A stretch of 49,655 bases of DNA from Alphaproteobacteria bacterium (GTDB lineage Bacteria; Pseudomonadota; Alphaproteobacteria; Reyranellales; Reyranellaceae), in assembly GCA_019635875.1 (NCBI GenBank), contig JAHBYP010000012.1:100001-149655 (forward strand). Reading direction: 5' to 3'. The position numbers and the translations under genes were made by a program. Positions 42,182 through 49,655 of this stretch are shown in pieces; within the stretch, counting starts at the first letter, position 1; each line of letters opens with the position of its first letter. The notes beneath the pieces are model-generated. The model saw only the letters and a program-made list of their open reading frames with translations. It did not search any database and had not been told where the DNA came from.

Positions 42182-43705
42182 ATGGCCAGGGCGACACACA
42201 CGATCATCCGCGGCGGCAGGCTGCTCGACATCCGCGGCCACGCCGCGCCCAGGGCCGATATCCTGGTCAAGGGCGACAGCATCGCCGCCATCGGCAAACC
42301 GGGCATGCCGGCGCCGGCCGAGGCCGTGCAGATCGACGCGCGCGACCGGCTGATGCACCCCGGCCTGATCAACGGCCATACGCACAGCCACGGCAACCTC
42401 GCCAAGGGCATGCTCGATCGCATCACCTTGGAACTGCTGCTGACCGCCGGGCCATGGACCAATGGCAACCGCACGCTGGAGGACAAGTACCTCTCCGCCA
42501 CGATCGGCGCGGCCGAGATGGTGCTCAAGGGCTGCACCGCCGCCTACGACCTGATCGGCGAGTTCCCGATGCCCTCGCCCGAGGGCCTCGCAGCCGTCGG
42601 CCAGGCCTATCGCGATGTCGGCATGCGCGCCGTCGTGGCGCCGATGGTCGCCGATCTCAGCTTCTTCGAGGCGATCCCCGGCCTGATCGACCGCCTCTCA
42701 CCCGGTCTGCAAAAGGACGTCGAGCGCTTCCGGCTCGCGCCCTACAAGTCGAGCGTCGCGGCGATGCGCAGGACACTGAACGGCTGGAAGCTCGATCGCC
42801 ACGACATCGGCATGGCCGTCGCGCCGACCATCCCGCATCACTGCTCCGATGACTTCCTGCGCGCCTGCCTGAGGCTGGCGCACGATTTCGGCGTCGGCCT
42901 GCACAGCCATGTCGCGGAGTCCAAGGTGCAGGCGGTGGTCGGCTACCAGCGCTATGGCAGAACATTGCTGGCACATATGGATTCCCTGGGCCTCGTCGGC
43001 CCGGGTTTCACCGTGGCGCATGGCGTCTGGCTCGACGACGACGACAACAGGCTTCTGGGCGACAAGGGCGGCTCGGTCTCGCACAACCCCGGCAGCAACA
43101 TGCGGCTGGGCAACGGGCTCGCCGACATGCGCGGCATGCTCGACAGGAAGGTGAACGTCGGCATCGGCACCGATGGCGCCAGCTGCTCCGACAACCAGAA
43201 CATGTACGAGAACATGCGGCTGGCCTCGATGGTCTCGAAATCGCGCGGGCCGGAGTGGCAGCGCTGGGTCACAACCGAGGAGGTGCTGGAAGCCGCCACC
43301 GTCGGCAGCGCCCGCGCGCTGGGCTTCGGCGACAGGATCGGGCGCGTCGCCGAGGGCTACAAGGCCGACATCGTGTTCCTCGACCTGCACCATGTGAACT
43401 GGATCCCGTTCAACGATCCGACCAACCAGATCGTGCACACCGAGGACGGCTCGGCCGTGCACTCGGTGATGATCGGCGGTCGCATGGTGGTCGAGAACCG
43501 CCGGCTGCTTTCTCTCGACATGGCCGACCTCGCACGCAAGGCCGAGGCGGCGCGGGCGCGCCTGTCGGCGGCGAACAAGCCGTCGAAGCTGCTCTACGAG
43601 CGGCTCGAGAAGATCGTCGGCACGTTCTGCCCCGGCCTGGCCAAGACGCCGCTGCACATCGACCGCTTCGGCGGCGGCCAGCACCACCACGCGCACTGGC
43701 ATTGA
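42182..43705 (+). CDS. Amidohydrolase (cytosine deaminase/chlorohydrolase-like)
   Basis: A 507-aa metal-dependent hydrolase of the large amidohydrolase superfamily. The metal ligands are visible in MHPGLINGHTHSHGNL, VGLHSHVAESKVQ, FTVAHGVWLDD and GIGTDGASCSDNQNMYENMR. The C-terminal composite domain begins GRVAEGYKADIVFLDLHHV. Relatives deaminate or dechlorinate heterocycles or thioadenosines; the substrate cannot be assigned. The protein ends in a His-rich tail (GGGQHHHAHWH), which is unusual and could bind metal. The start follows GGGGAGAG, just past a family-B repeat. Confidence 0.85.
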   Translation: MARATHTIIRGGRLLDIRGHAAPRADILVKGDSIAAIGKPGMPAPAEAVQIDARDRLMHPGLINGHTHSHGNLAKGMLDRITLELLLTAGPWTNGNRTLEDKYLSATIGAAEMVLKGCTAAYDLIGEFPMPSPEGLAAVGQAYRDVGMRAVVAPMVADLSFFEAIPGLIDRLSPGLQKDVERFRLAPYKSSVAAMRRTLNGWKLDRHDIGMAVAPTIPHHCSDDFLRACLRLAHDFGVGLHSHVAESKVQAVVGYQRYGRTLLAHMDSLGLVGPGFTVAHGVWLDDDDNRLLGDKGGSVSHNPGSNMRLGNGLADMRGMLDRKVNVGIGTDGASCSDNQNMYENMRLASMVSKSRGPEWQRWVTTEEVLEAATVGSARALGFGDRIGRVAEGYKADIVFLDLHHVNWIPFNDPTNQIVHTEDGSAVHSVMIGGRMVVENRRLLSLDMADLARKAEAARARLSAANKPSKLLYERLEKIVGTFCPGLAKTPLHIDRFGGGQHHHAHWH

Positions 43706-43711
43706 CGTATT

Positions 43712-43778
43712 CTGTCATCCCGAGCGCATCGAGGGATTCAGGCCGACCCTGGGTCCCTCGCTGCGCTCGGGACGACAG
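43712..43778. repeat. Palindromic repeat, family A copy 6
   Basis: CTGTCATCCCGAGCGCATCG then AGGGATTC and the reverse arm GGGTCCCTCGCTGCGCTCGG then GACGACAG. It lies between the convergent amidohydrolase and HAD genes. Confidence 0.85.
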
Positions 43779-43784
43779 CTTTGG

Positions 43785-44480
43785 CTAGCCGCTCAACAAC
43801 GCCTCGATCGCCCGCTCCAGCTCGAGCACGTCGACGACATCGGCGTCGGGCGCCTCGCTCGGGCTGCGCGGCTGCTGGCGCGCGTGGCGGCCGGAGCGGA
43901 AGCGGATAGCCGCCATGCCCAGCGCCTTGGCCGGCGCAATGTCGTTGTCGATGCGGTCGCCGACCATGATGCAGCGCTGCGGCGGGACGCCAAGTGCCTG
44001 GGCGGCGCCAAGGAAGATCGCCGCATCCGGCTTGCGCACGCCGACCACTTCGCTCAGCGCGAGATGCGTGAAGTGCCGCCCGATGCCGGCCCGCTGAAGC
44101 CGATCAACGGCGCTGGCGGACTGATTGGCGACGATCGCCAGCTTCAGGCCCCGCACCACGAGTCGTTGCAGCAGCGCGTCGATGCCCGGGCGCAGCTGGA
44201 AAGTGTCAAGGCCGGACAGGGTCTCACGCACGCGCCGGCGAACGCGCGCGCTGGCCCGGGGATCGCCGCCGCACAGCGATTCGACCATGTGGGTATAGGC
44301 GTCCGACGCGAAGACCTCGACGGCGCGACGGCTGGCGGCGGCCAGCATCTCCTCGTCGACACGGATGCCCTCGAGCGCGCAAGCCGCGGCGATCGCCGAA
44401 TCGACCGCGATCTCCCACGCGAACTCCATGTCGAGCGGGCCGCCGACATCGAAGAGGATCGCCTCATAGGCGCGGGTCAT
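43785..44480 (-). CDS. HAD-superfamily hydrolase
   Basis: A 231-aa cytoplasmic HAD enzyme. The nucleophile motif reads AILFDVGGPLD, then a helical cap, motif II at LAIVANQSASA, motif III Lys in VGVRKPDAAIF and motif IV in CIMVGDRIDNDIAPAKALG. In phosphatases motif I is DxD; here the second Asp is Gly (D-V-G), so the general acid of phosphatases is missing. A dehalogenase-like, atypical or inactive role is possible. The start MTRAYEAILF (44480) is preferred over upstream codons. It lies downstream of the transhydrogenase operon, after a hairpin. Confidence 0.82.
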   Translation of the reverse strand: MTRAYEAILFDVGGPLDMEFAWEIAVDSAIAAACALEGIRVDEEMLAAASRRAVEVFASDAYTHMVESLCGGDPRASARVRRRVRETLSGLDTFQLRPGIDALLQRLVVRGLKLAIVANQSASAVDRLQRAGIGRHFTHLALSEVVGVRKPDAAIFLGAAQALGVPPQRCIMVGDRIDNDIAPAKALGMAAIRFRSGRHARQQPRSPSEAPDADVVDVLELERAIEALLSG

Positions 44481-44489
44481 GACCACAAT

Positions 44490-44517
44490 CCTTCTCCCCG
44501 CCTGCGCGGGGAGAAGG
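44490..44517. terminator. Hairpin between pntB and the HAD gene
   Basis: A perfect 12-bp stem, CCTTCTCCCCGC with GCGGGGAGAAGG, loop CTGC. It lies right after the pntB stop and just before the HAD start codon. No U-run follows, so it may be a partial terminator or an mRNA stabiliser. Its arms resemble those of family-C repeats. Confidence 0.55.
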
Positions 44518-44521
44518 CAAA

Positions 44522-45922
44522 TCAGTGCATTCTCTCCAGCGCCTTGACGATGTTCTCGCACATCACCTTGGCGTCGGCGAACAGCATCATGGTGTTGTCG
44601 CGGAAGAACAGCTCGTTCTCGACGCCGGCATAGCCCGCCGCCATGCCGCGCTTGACGAACAGCACGGTCTGCGCCCGCTCGACATCGAGGATCGGCATGC
44701 CGTAGATCGCGCTCTTCGGGTCGGTCTTTGCCGCCGGGTTCGTCACGTCGTTGGCACCAATGACGAAGGCCACGTCAGTGCTCGGAAAGTCGCGGTTGAT
44801 GTCCTCGAGCTCGAAGACCTCGTCGTAGGGCACGTTGGCTTCGGCCAGCAGCACGTTCATGTGGCCGGGCATGCGCCCCGCGACCGGATGGACGGCGTAG
44901 CGGACGTCGACGCCCTTCTTCTTCAGGATGTCGGCCATCTCGCGCAGCGCGTGCTGGGCCTGGGCCACCGCCATGCCGTACCCCGGCACGATGATCACCG
45001 AGCCGGCATTGGACATCAGGAAGGCCGCGTCGTCGGCCGACCCCGGCTTGACCGGCTTCTCGTTCTTGGTACCACCGACCACCGTGCCCGAATCGGTGCC
45101 GAAGCCGCCCAGGATCACGTTGAAGATCGAGCGGTTCATGCCCTTGCACATGATGTAGCTCAGGATCGCGCCCGAGCTGCCGACCAGCGCACCGGTGACG
45201 ATCAGCGCGGTATTCGCCAGCGTGAAGCCGATGCCGGCGGCCGCCCAGCCCGAGTAGGAGTTCAGCATCGACACGACGACCGGCATGTCGGCGCCGCCGA
45301 TCGGCAGGATCAGCAGGAAGCCGAGCAGCAGCGAGATCGCGATCAGCAGCACGAAGGCCGACGGCGAGCTCTTGGCGGCGAACCAAACCAGCAGCGCCAC
45401 CATGCCCAGGCCGAGCAGCGCATTGAGGAAATGCTGGCCGCGGAAGACCAGCGGCGCGCCCGACACCAGGCCCTGCAACTTGGTAAAGGCGACGACCGAG
45501 CCGGTGAAGGTGATGGCGCCGATCGCCGTGCCCAGGCCCATCTCGACCAGGCTGCCGACATGAATCTTGCCCCGCGCGCCCAGGCCGAATGCCTCGGGCG
45601 AGATGAAGGCGGCGGCGGCCACGAAAACCGCCGCCAGGCCCACGAGGGAATGGAACGCGGCCACCAGCTGCGGCAGCGCCTTCATCTCGATGCGCATGGC
45701 GATGAACGTGCCGATCGCGCCGCCAACCAGCAGGCCGACGGCGATCAGCGTGTAGCTGACGACGCCGGGGGTGGCGATGGTGACACCGATGGCGATGGCC
45801 ATTCCGACGATGCCCCAGCGGTTGCCGCCACGCGACGATTCGGGCGAGGACAGCCCGCGCAGCGACATGATGAAGCAGATAGCCGCGATCAGGTAGCCAT
45901 AGGAGGCGAGGTCCTGGGTCAT
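44522..45922 (-). CDS. pntB: NAD(P) transhydrogenase subunit beta
   Basis: A 466-aa inner-membrane protein carrying domain II transmembrane helices and the NADP(H)-binding domain III of the proton-translocating transhydrogenase, which uses the proton gradient to reduce NADP+ with NADH. It starts MTQDLASYGYLIAAICFIMS, has about nine hydrophobic segments up to residue 260, and domain III with VIIVPGYGMAVAQAQHAL, HPVAGRMPGHMNVLLAEANV and FVIGANDVTNPAAKTDP. Last gene of the pntAA-pntAB-pntB operon, starting 15 bases after pntAB. Confidence 0.96.
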   Translation of the reverse strand: MTQDLASYGYLIAAICFIMSLRGLSSPESSRGGNRWGIVGMAIAIGVTIATPGVVSYTLIAVGLLVGGAIGTFIAMRIEMKALPQLVAAFHSLVGLAAVFVAAAAFISPEAFGLGARGKIHVGSLVEMGLGTAIGAITFTGSVVAFTKLQGLVSGAPLVFRGQHFLNALLGLGMVALLVWFAAKSSPSAFVLLIAISLLLGFLLILPIGGADMPVVVSMLNSYSGWAAAGIGFTLANTALIVTGALVGSSGAILSYIMCKGMNRSIFNVILGGFGTDSGTVVGGTKNEKPVKPGSADDAAFLMSNAGSVIIVPGYGMAVAQAQHALREMADILKKKGVDVRYAVHPVAGRMPGHMNVLLAEANVPYDEVFELEDINRDFPSTDVAFVIGANDVTNPAAKTDPKSAIYGMPILDVERAQTVLFVKRGMAAGYAGVENELFFRDNTMMLFADAKVMCENIVKALERMH

Positions 45923-45937
45923 GGTCCTTGTCCGCCC

Positions 45938-46369
45938 CTACTTCTTCGCCGCCGCCGGCTTCTTCTTGAACATCGCCAGCATGCGATGCGTGACGATGAA
46001 GCCGCCGAAGATGTTCACGGCGGCGAGCGTCACGGCGATGAAGCCGAAGAGCTGCGGCCAGCCGAAGCCCTTCAGGCCCGCGGCCAGCAGCGCGCCGACG
46101 ATGATCACCGAGGAGACCGCGTTGGTGACGGCCATCAGCGGCGAGTGCAACGCCGGCGTCACCCGCCAGACCACGTAGTAGCCGACGAAGCAGGCCAAGG
46201 CGAAGATCGTCAGCAGGGTGATGAAGGGCGTTTGAGCCCCGCCGGCGACCGCGCCTGGCAGGGTGGCGGCGGCCGCCGCCGCCTCGTCGGCAAAGCCGGC
46301 GACGGCCCTGGCGAGTTCCGCGGCCTGCTTGGCGAGGTCGGCCGCCTTGGCGGCGAGTTCGTCGTTCAT
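45938..46369 (-). CDS. pntAB: NAD(P) transhydrogenase subunit alpha part 2
   Basis: A 143-aa membrane subunit: a charged N-terminal helix (MNDELAAKAADLAKQAAELA) followed by three or four transmembrane helices (FITLLTIFALACFVGYYVVW, LMAVTNAVSSVIIVGALLAA, FIAVTLAAVNIFGGFIVTHR). This segment is the C-terminal half of PntA in enterobacteria but is a separate gene in Rhodospirillum and many Alphaproteobacteria. It begins 7 bases after the pntAA stop. Confidence 0.93.
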   Translation of the reverse strand: MNDELAAKAADLAKQAAELARAVAGFADEAAAAAATLPGAVAGGAQTPFITLLTIFALACFVGYYVVWRVTPALHSPLMAVTNAVSSVIIVGALLAAGLKGFGWPQLFGFIAVTLAAVNIFGGFIVTHRMLAMFKKKPAAAKK

Positions 46370-46376
46370 GATGGGC

Positions 46377-47528
46377 TCACTCGGCCGGCTGGAGCTGGGG
46401 ATGGACGATGGCGCCGTCATGGGTGATCAGCGCACCCTTGACGACCTCGTCGTCCATGTTGAGCGCGATCGCCTTGGTCTCCTTGTCGACCAGCGGCGTG
46501 ACGAAGGCCAGCAGGTTGCGGGCGAACAGGTTGCTGGCGTCCGTGGCGAGGCTGGCCGGCAGGTTCCACGGGCCGATGATCTTGACGCCGTTGTGCAGCA
46601 CCGTCTCGCCCTGGCGCGACAGCGGGCAGTTGCCGCCCTGCTCGACCGCCATGTCGAGGATCACCGAGCCCGGCTTCATCGACTTCACCATGTCCTCGCT
46701 GACCAGCACCGGCGCCTTGCGGCCGGGGATCAGCGCCGTGGTGATGACGATGTCCTGCGTCCTGATGTGCTCGGCGACCAGCGCCGCCTGCTTGGCGCGG
46801 TACTCCGCCGACATCTCCTTGGCGTAGCCGCCGGCGGTCTCGGCCGCCTTGAACTCCTCGTCCTCGACGGCGACGAATTTCGCGCCCAGCGACTGCACCT
46901 GCTCCTTGGTCGCGGGCCGCACGTCGGTGGCGGTGACGATCGCGCCCAGGCGGCGCGCGGTGGCGATGGCCTGCAGGCCCGCGACGCCGACGCCCATGAT
47001 GAACACGCGCGCCGGCACCACCGTGCCGGCCGGAGTCATCATCTGCGGGAAGGCGCGAGTGAAAGCGGCGGCGCAGTCGATCACCGCCTTGTAGCCCGCG
47101 AGGTTGGCCTGCGAGCTCAGGATGTCCATGGACTGCGCGCGGGTGATGCGCGGCGTCAGCTCGAGCGCGAATGCCGAGATCTTCGCCGTCATCAGCGCGT
47201 CGACCAGCGGCTTGTTGACCATGGCGCCCAGCGGCGCCAGCAGCACGGCGCCGGGCTTCATGAGCGCGACCTCGTCGACGCCCTCGTCCGCCATCATCGG
47301 CCGCTGCACCTTGAAGATCACGTCGGCGTCGCCGAGCGCGCTGGCCACGTCGGGCGCGATCTCGGCGCCGGCATCGGCGTAGGCCTGGTCGAGATAGGCG
47401 GCCTGCACGCCGGCCCCGCTCTCGATCACGACCTCGAACCCCAGCCCCTTGAGTTTCTTGACGCTTTCGGGGGTCGCGGCAACACGGGTCTCGTGCGGCC
47501 TGCGCTCCTTCGGCACAGCGATTTTCAT
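46377..47528 (-). CDS. pntAA: NAD(P) transhydrogenase subunit alpha part 1
   Basis: A 383-aa soluble NAD(H)-binding subunit (domain I). MKIAVPKERRPHETRVAATP and VESGAG-type N-terminal blocks, RITRAQSMDILSSQANLAGY, the Rossmann motif FIMGVGVAGLQAIATARRLG and the C-terminal IIGPWNLPASLATDASNLFA are all standard. It lies on the membrane face and passes hydride to domain III of PntB. First gene of the operon; its start has only a weak Shine-Dalgarno. Confidence 0.95.
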   Translation of the reverse strand: MKIAVPKERRPHETRVAATPESVKKLKGLGFEVVIESGAGVQAAYLDQAYADAGAEIAPDVASALGDADVIFKVQRPMMADEGVDEVALMKPGAVLLAPLGAMVNKPLVDALMTAKISAFALELTPRITRAQSMDILSSQANLAGYKAVIDCAAAFTRAFPQMMTPAGTVVPARVFIMGVGVAGLQAIATARRLGAIVTATDVRPATKEQVQSLGAKFVAVEDEEFKAAETAGGYAKEMSAEYRAKQAALVAEHIRTQDIVITTALIPGRKAPVLVSEDMVKSMKPGSVILDMAVEQGGNCPLSRQGETVLHNGVKIIGPWNLPASLATDASNLFARNLLAFVTPLVDKETKAIALNMDDEVVKGALITHDGAIVHPQLQPAE

Positions 47529-47885
47529 GAGGCTGGTTCCGTCGTCGGCAGGTACTGGGTCGGCAAGTTCTTTTGGCGCCGCAACATGCCGTCGCGGCAG
47601 GCATTTGCCAAGCGGGTGCGTGCGATTTCCGACGCCCCATCAATGGCATATCGACATTGTGCCGACCGGCAAGCTCGACTTTGGTCGTAGGGCGTACCGC
47701 ATCATGAAACCGCTGTCAGGCGCTTGGTTTGGCTGCGCCGGCACGATCCTGCAAGGCCGGCTCCACCTCGCCCGCCGTTCGCCACCCCGGCCCGGTGGAC
47801 ATCATGTCGCGGCCAATTCCTCGAATGCACCGTCCGGTGCCCCCGGCAAGTGCGCCGCTGAGCGCGCAACCCGCGGTAAACGCGC
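47529..47885 (-). promoter_or_regulatory. Upstream region of the transhydrogenase operon
   Basis: A possible promoter has TTGGCA (47606-47611) and CATGTT (47583-47588), 17 bases apart, giving a leader of about 50 bases to pntAA. The remaining bases, up to the stop codon of the YdcF-like gene, show no supported ORF, repeat or terminator with a U-run. Confidence 0.4.
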
Positions 47886-48584
47886 TCAATCCGCCGGATC
47901 GACGCCGATGCGTACGGGCTTGCCGCGATAGCGCGCGACCGAGCCGGTCCAGATGTCGAGCACCGCCTTGAGCGCCGATGGGAACTGGCGCGCCCAGCTG
48001 TCGAGCGCATCGAAGGGCGAGACACCCTGGGCATCGAGGCCAAACGCCTCGATGCCGTGCTCGCGCGCCAGCCACACGGCACGGCGCACGTGGAAGTCCT
48101 GCGAGACGATCACCATGCGCCGCTGGCCGTAGAGGTCACGGGCGCGCAGCACCGAGTCCAGCGTGCGCACGCCGGCGGTGTCGCGATAGATCGCTTCGGC
48201 CGGCACGCCGCGCTTGACCAGGCCGCGCTTCATCGCCGTGGTCTCGTCGTAGTGAGGGTCGGAAACGCTGTCGCCGCTGGCCAGCAGGTACTTTACCTTG
48301 CCGGCGCGGAAGAGATCGGCGGCGGCATCAAGGCGGTACTCGAAGAAGCGGTTGGGCTTGCCGTCAGCGAGAAAGGGCGCCGCGCCCAGCACCAGCGCGA
48401 CGTCGGCGGTCTGTGCGGTTTCGGCGCGGTCGGCGGCGAAGGGCTCGGCCTCGCTGTCGAGCCACCACCACGCCGCGACCATAGCGCCGACAACCAGCAC
48501 GACGAGTGAAACCAGGGCAGTGATCAGCACGCGGCCGCCCCCCGATGATTCGCGATGATGGTGCCGGCGCTTGCGGCGTGCCAT
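47886..48584 (-). CDS. SanA/YdcF family membrane-anchored protein (DUF218)
   Basis: A 232-aa protein with a basic N-terminus (MARRKRRHHHRESSGGGR), one transmembrane helix (VLITALVSLVVLVVGAMVAA) and a periplasmic DUF218 domain (ADVALVLGAAPFLADGKPNR, FEYRLDAAADLFRAGKVKYL, LLASGDSV, YRDTAGVRTLDSVLRARDLY, VIVSQDFHVRRAVWLAREHG). It resembles SanA, linked in E. coli to the envelope barrier to vancomycin. The start at 48584 follows GGGAGTGGG. It is divergent from the TctC-like gene. Confidence 0.88.
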   Translation of the reverse strand: MARRKRRHHHRESSGGGRVLITALVSLVVLVVGAMVAAWWWLDSEAEPFAADRAETAQTADVALVLGAAPFLADGKPNRFFEYRLDAAADLFRAGKVKYLLASGDSVSDPHYDETTAMKRGLVKRGVPAEAIYRDTAGVRTLDSVLRARDLYGQRRMVIVSQDFHVRRAVWLAREHGIEAFGLDAQGVSPFDALDSWARQFPSALKAVLDIWTGSVARYRGKPVRIGVDPAD

Positions 48585-48680
48585 TCCCACTCCCTGCTCA
48601 GTTCGACCAGCCAACAAGCGGCTTGGCGTGGCAAGACGACGGCGACATGATCCGGCCAACGACAACCGGAGGGTTGCCAC

Positions 48681-49649
48681 ATGGGTCGCACGGCCGGACT
48701 GGCACTCGTGCTGGCGCTGCTAGCGCCTTGGACCACCTCGGCGCAAGAGCGCTTTCCCGATCGCGCCGTGACGATGGTCGTGGGCTTCCCGCCCGGCGGC
48801 GTGGCCGATGTCTCGGCGCGGCCGGTGGCGGCGGCGCTGGAGAAGATCTGGGGCCAGCCCGTCGTGGTGCAGAACAAGGGCGGTGCCGGCGGCGCGATCG
48901 GTACCGCGTCGGTCGCCCAGGCCAAGCCCGATGGCTACACGCTTCTGATGGCCCTGGCCAGCGTCTCGACCCTGCCGGTGGCCGACGAGCTGTTCAATCG
49001 GCCGCCGGCCTTCAAGCTTTCGCAGCTGCAGCCGATCGCGCTGGTCACCGCCGATCCGCCGATCCTCGTGGTGCCCGCCGACAGCCCGTACCAATCGCTG
49101 GCAGACATCATCGCCGCCTCCAAGGCCAAGCCGGGCTCGATCCCCTATGCTTCGTCGGGCACCTACGGCACCTATCACGTGGCCACCGAGATGTTCGCCT
49201 ACGAGGCCGGCATCAAGCTGCACCACATCCCCTACAACGGCGGCGGCCCGGCGCTGCGCGCCATCCTCGGCAAGGAGGTCGAGATCGGCCTGCTCGGGCC
49301 TTCGATCGCCGCGGGCCAGATCAGCGCCGGCAAGCTCAGGCCGCTGGCAGGCTGGGGTGCCAAACGGCTGCCGCTGTTCCCTGACGTGCCGTCGCTCAAG
49401 GAGCTGGGCTACGACATCGAGTACTATATCTGGTCGGGCGTGTTCGCGCCGGCCGGCGTGCCCGAGCCGCTGCTGACGCAGCTGCGCGACGGCTTGAAGC
49501 GCGCGATCAACGACGATCGGGTGAAGAACGCGCTGCAGACCGCCGGCTCGCCGATCGCCTACATGGACACGCCGGAGTTCACCAGATTCTTCGAAGCCGA
49601 CGCCAGGCGGCTCGAGGCCGTGGTGCGCAAGATCGGGCGGATCGACTGA
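48681..49649 (+). CDS. Tripartite tricarboxylate transporter substrate-binding protein (TctC/Bug family)
   Basis: A 322-aa periplasmic binding protein. MGRTAGLALVLALLAPWTTS then AQE is a signal peptide. The mature chain follows the Bug fold: FPDRAVTMVVGFPPGGVADV, VVVQNKGGAGGAIGTASVAQ, ADGYTLL-type PDGYTLLMALAS, and IPYNGGGPALRAILGKEVEI, with VFAPAGVPEPLLTQLRDGLK near the end. Bug proteins bind carboxylates or other small ligands; the ligand is unknown and no TctA/TctB membrane genes are in the window. The gene is complete, ending six bases before the right edge. Confidence 0.93.
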   Translation: MGRTAGLALVLALLAPWTTSAQERFPDRAVTMVVGFPPGGVADVSARPVAAALEKIWGQPVVVQNKGGAGGAIGTASVAQAKPDGYTLLMALASVSTLPVADELFNRPPAFKLSQLQPIALVTADPPILVVPADSPYQSLADIIAASKAKPGSIPYASSGTYGTYHVATEMFAYEAGIKLHHIPYNGGGPALRAILGKEVEIGLLGPSIAAGQISAGKLRPLAGWGAKRLPLFPDVPSLKELGYDIEYYIWSGVFAPAGVPEPLLTQLRDGLKRAINDDRVKNALQTAGSPIAYMDTPEFTRFFEADARRLEAVVRKIGRID

Positions 49650-49655
49650 CGCTAT

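Overview
The window is high-GC DNA (roughly two-thirds G+C, strongly GC-biased third codon positions) from a chromosome of an aerobic alphaproteobacterium. Markers pointing there are COQ9, a DUF4167 protein, a RodZ-like gene next to ispG, a three-gene proton-translocating transhydrogenase (pntAA-pntAB-pntB), UbiG/UbiX ubiquinone genes and a TctC/Bug-type binding protein. A Reyranella-like or related rhodospirillal/hyphomicrobial lineage would fit, but that is an inference. No rRNA gene, canonical tRNA, CRISPR array or insertion sequence was seen.

Layout. 1-7.3 kb: end of a basic-tailed protein, a Rieske oxygenase, trans-aconitate methyltransferase, ClpB with a heat-shock-type promoter, a Lys/Ala-rich coiled-coil protein and a DUF4167 protein. 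7.5-15 kb: the housekeeping set hisS-prfA ... prmC-DUF4167, split by about 4 kb of accessory genes: an ATC-hydrolase-like protein, an MNT/HEPN toxin-antitoxin pair whose HEPN has lost its catalytic motif, a secreted ankyrin protein and a 670-aa exported protein of lower GC. 15.2-23.2 kb: NIPSNAP, ispG, RodZ-like, ptsP, lysC, ubiG. 23.2-27.7 kb: a GrdB-like selenoprotein read through an in-frame UGA, prpE and a di-haem cytochrome c peroxidase.

27.7-31 kb is the most unusual part. It holds a Ro60/Rsr orthologue (TROVE plus vWA), a T7-lysozyme-like amidase, and three tandem RNA modules of about 135-148 nt on the minus strand. Each module has a T-arm, then a closed acceptor-like hairpin, then a D-arm, all enclosed by a long stem with compensatory base changes between copies. 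This is the arrangement expected of YrlA-type Y RNAs, the tRNA-mimicking partners of bacterial Ro60. A fourth, shorter Y-RNA-like hairpin may lie in the Ro60 leader.

31-37.1 kb: an acyl-CoA synthetase with a histone-H1-like N-terminal extension, followed by three tandem SrfA-like membrane proteins that all start at non-ATG codons. 37.2-42 kb: two YdcH/DUF465 proteins, ubiX, a possible 14-aa ORF with a perfect Shine-Dalgarno, a TIGR02444 protein, purEK, COQ9 and rpsU. 42-49.6 kb: an amidohydrolase, a HAD protein, the transhydrogenase operon, a SanA/YdcF protein and a TctC-like binding protein.

Three families of palindromic repeats (called A, B and C here) are scattered between genes throughout the window, often within a few bases of a start or stop codon. 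Several genes serve linked pathways: ubiG, ubiX and COQ9 in ubiquinone synthesis, and prfA with prmC in translation termination. Motifs, stems and spacings were read from the sequence. Family names come from recognising protein sequences, without any database search.
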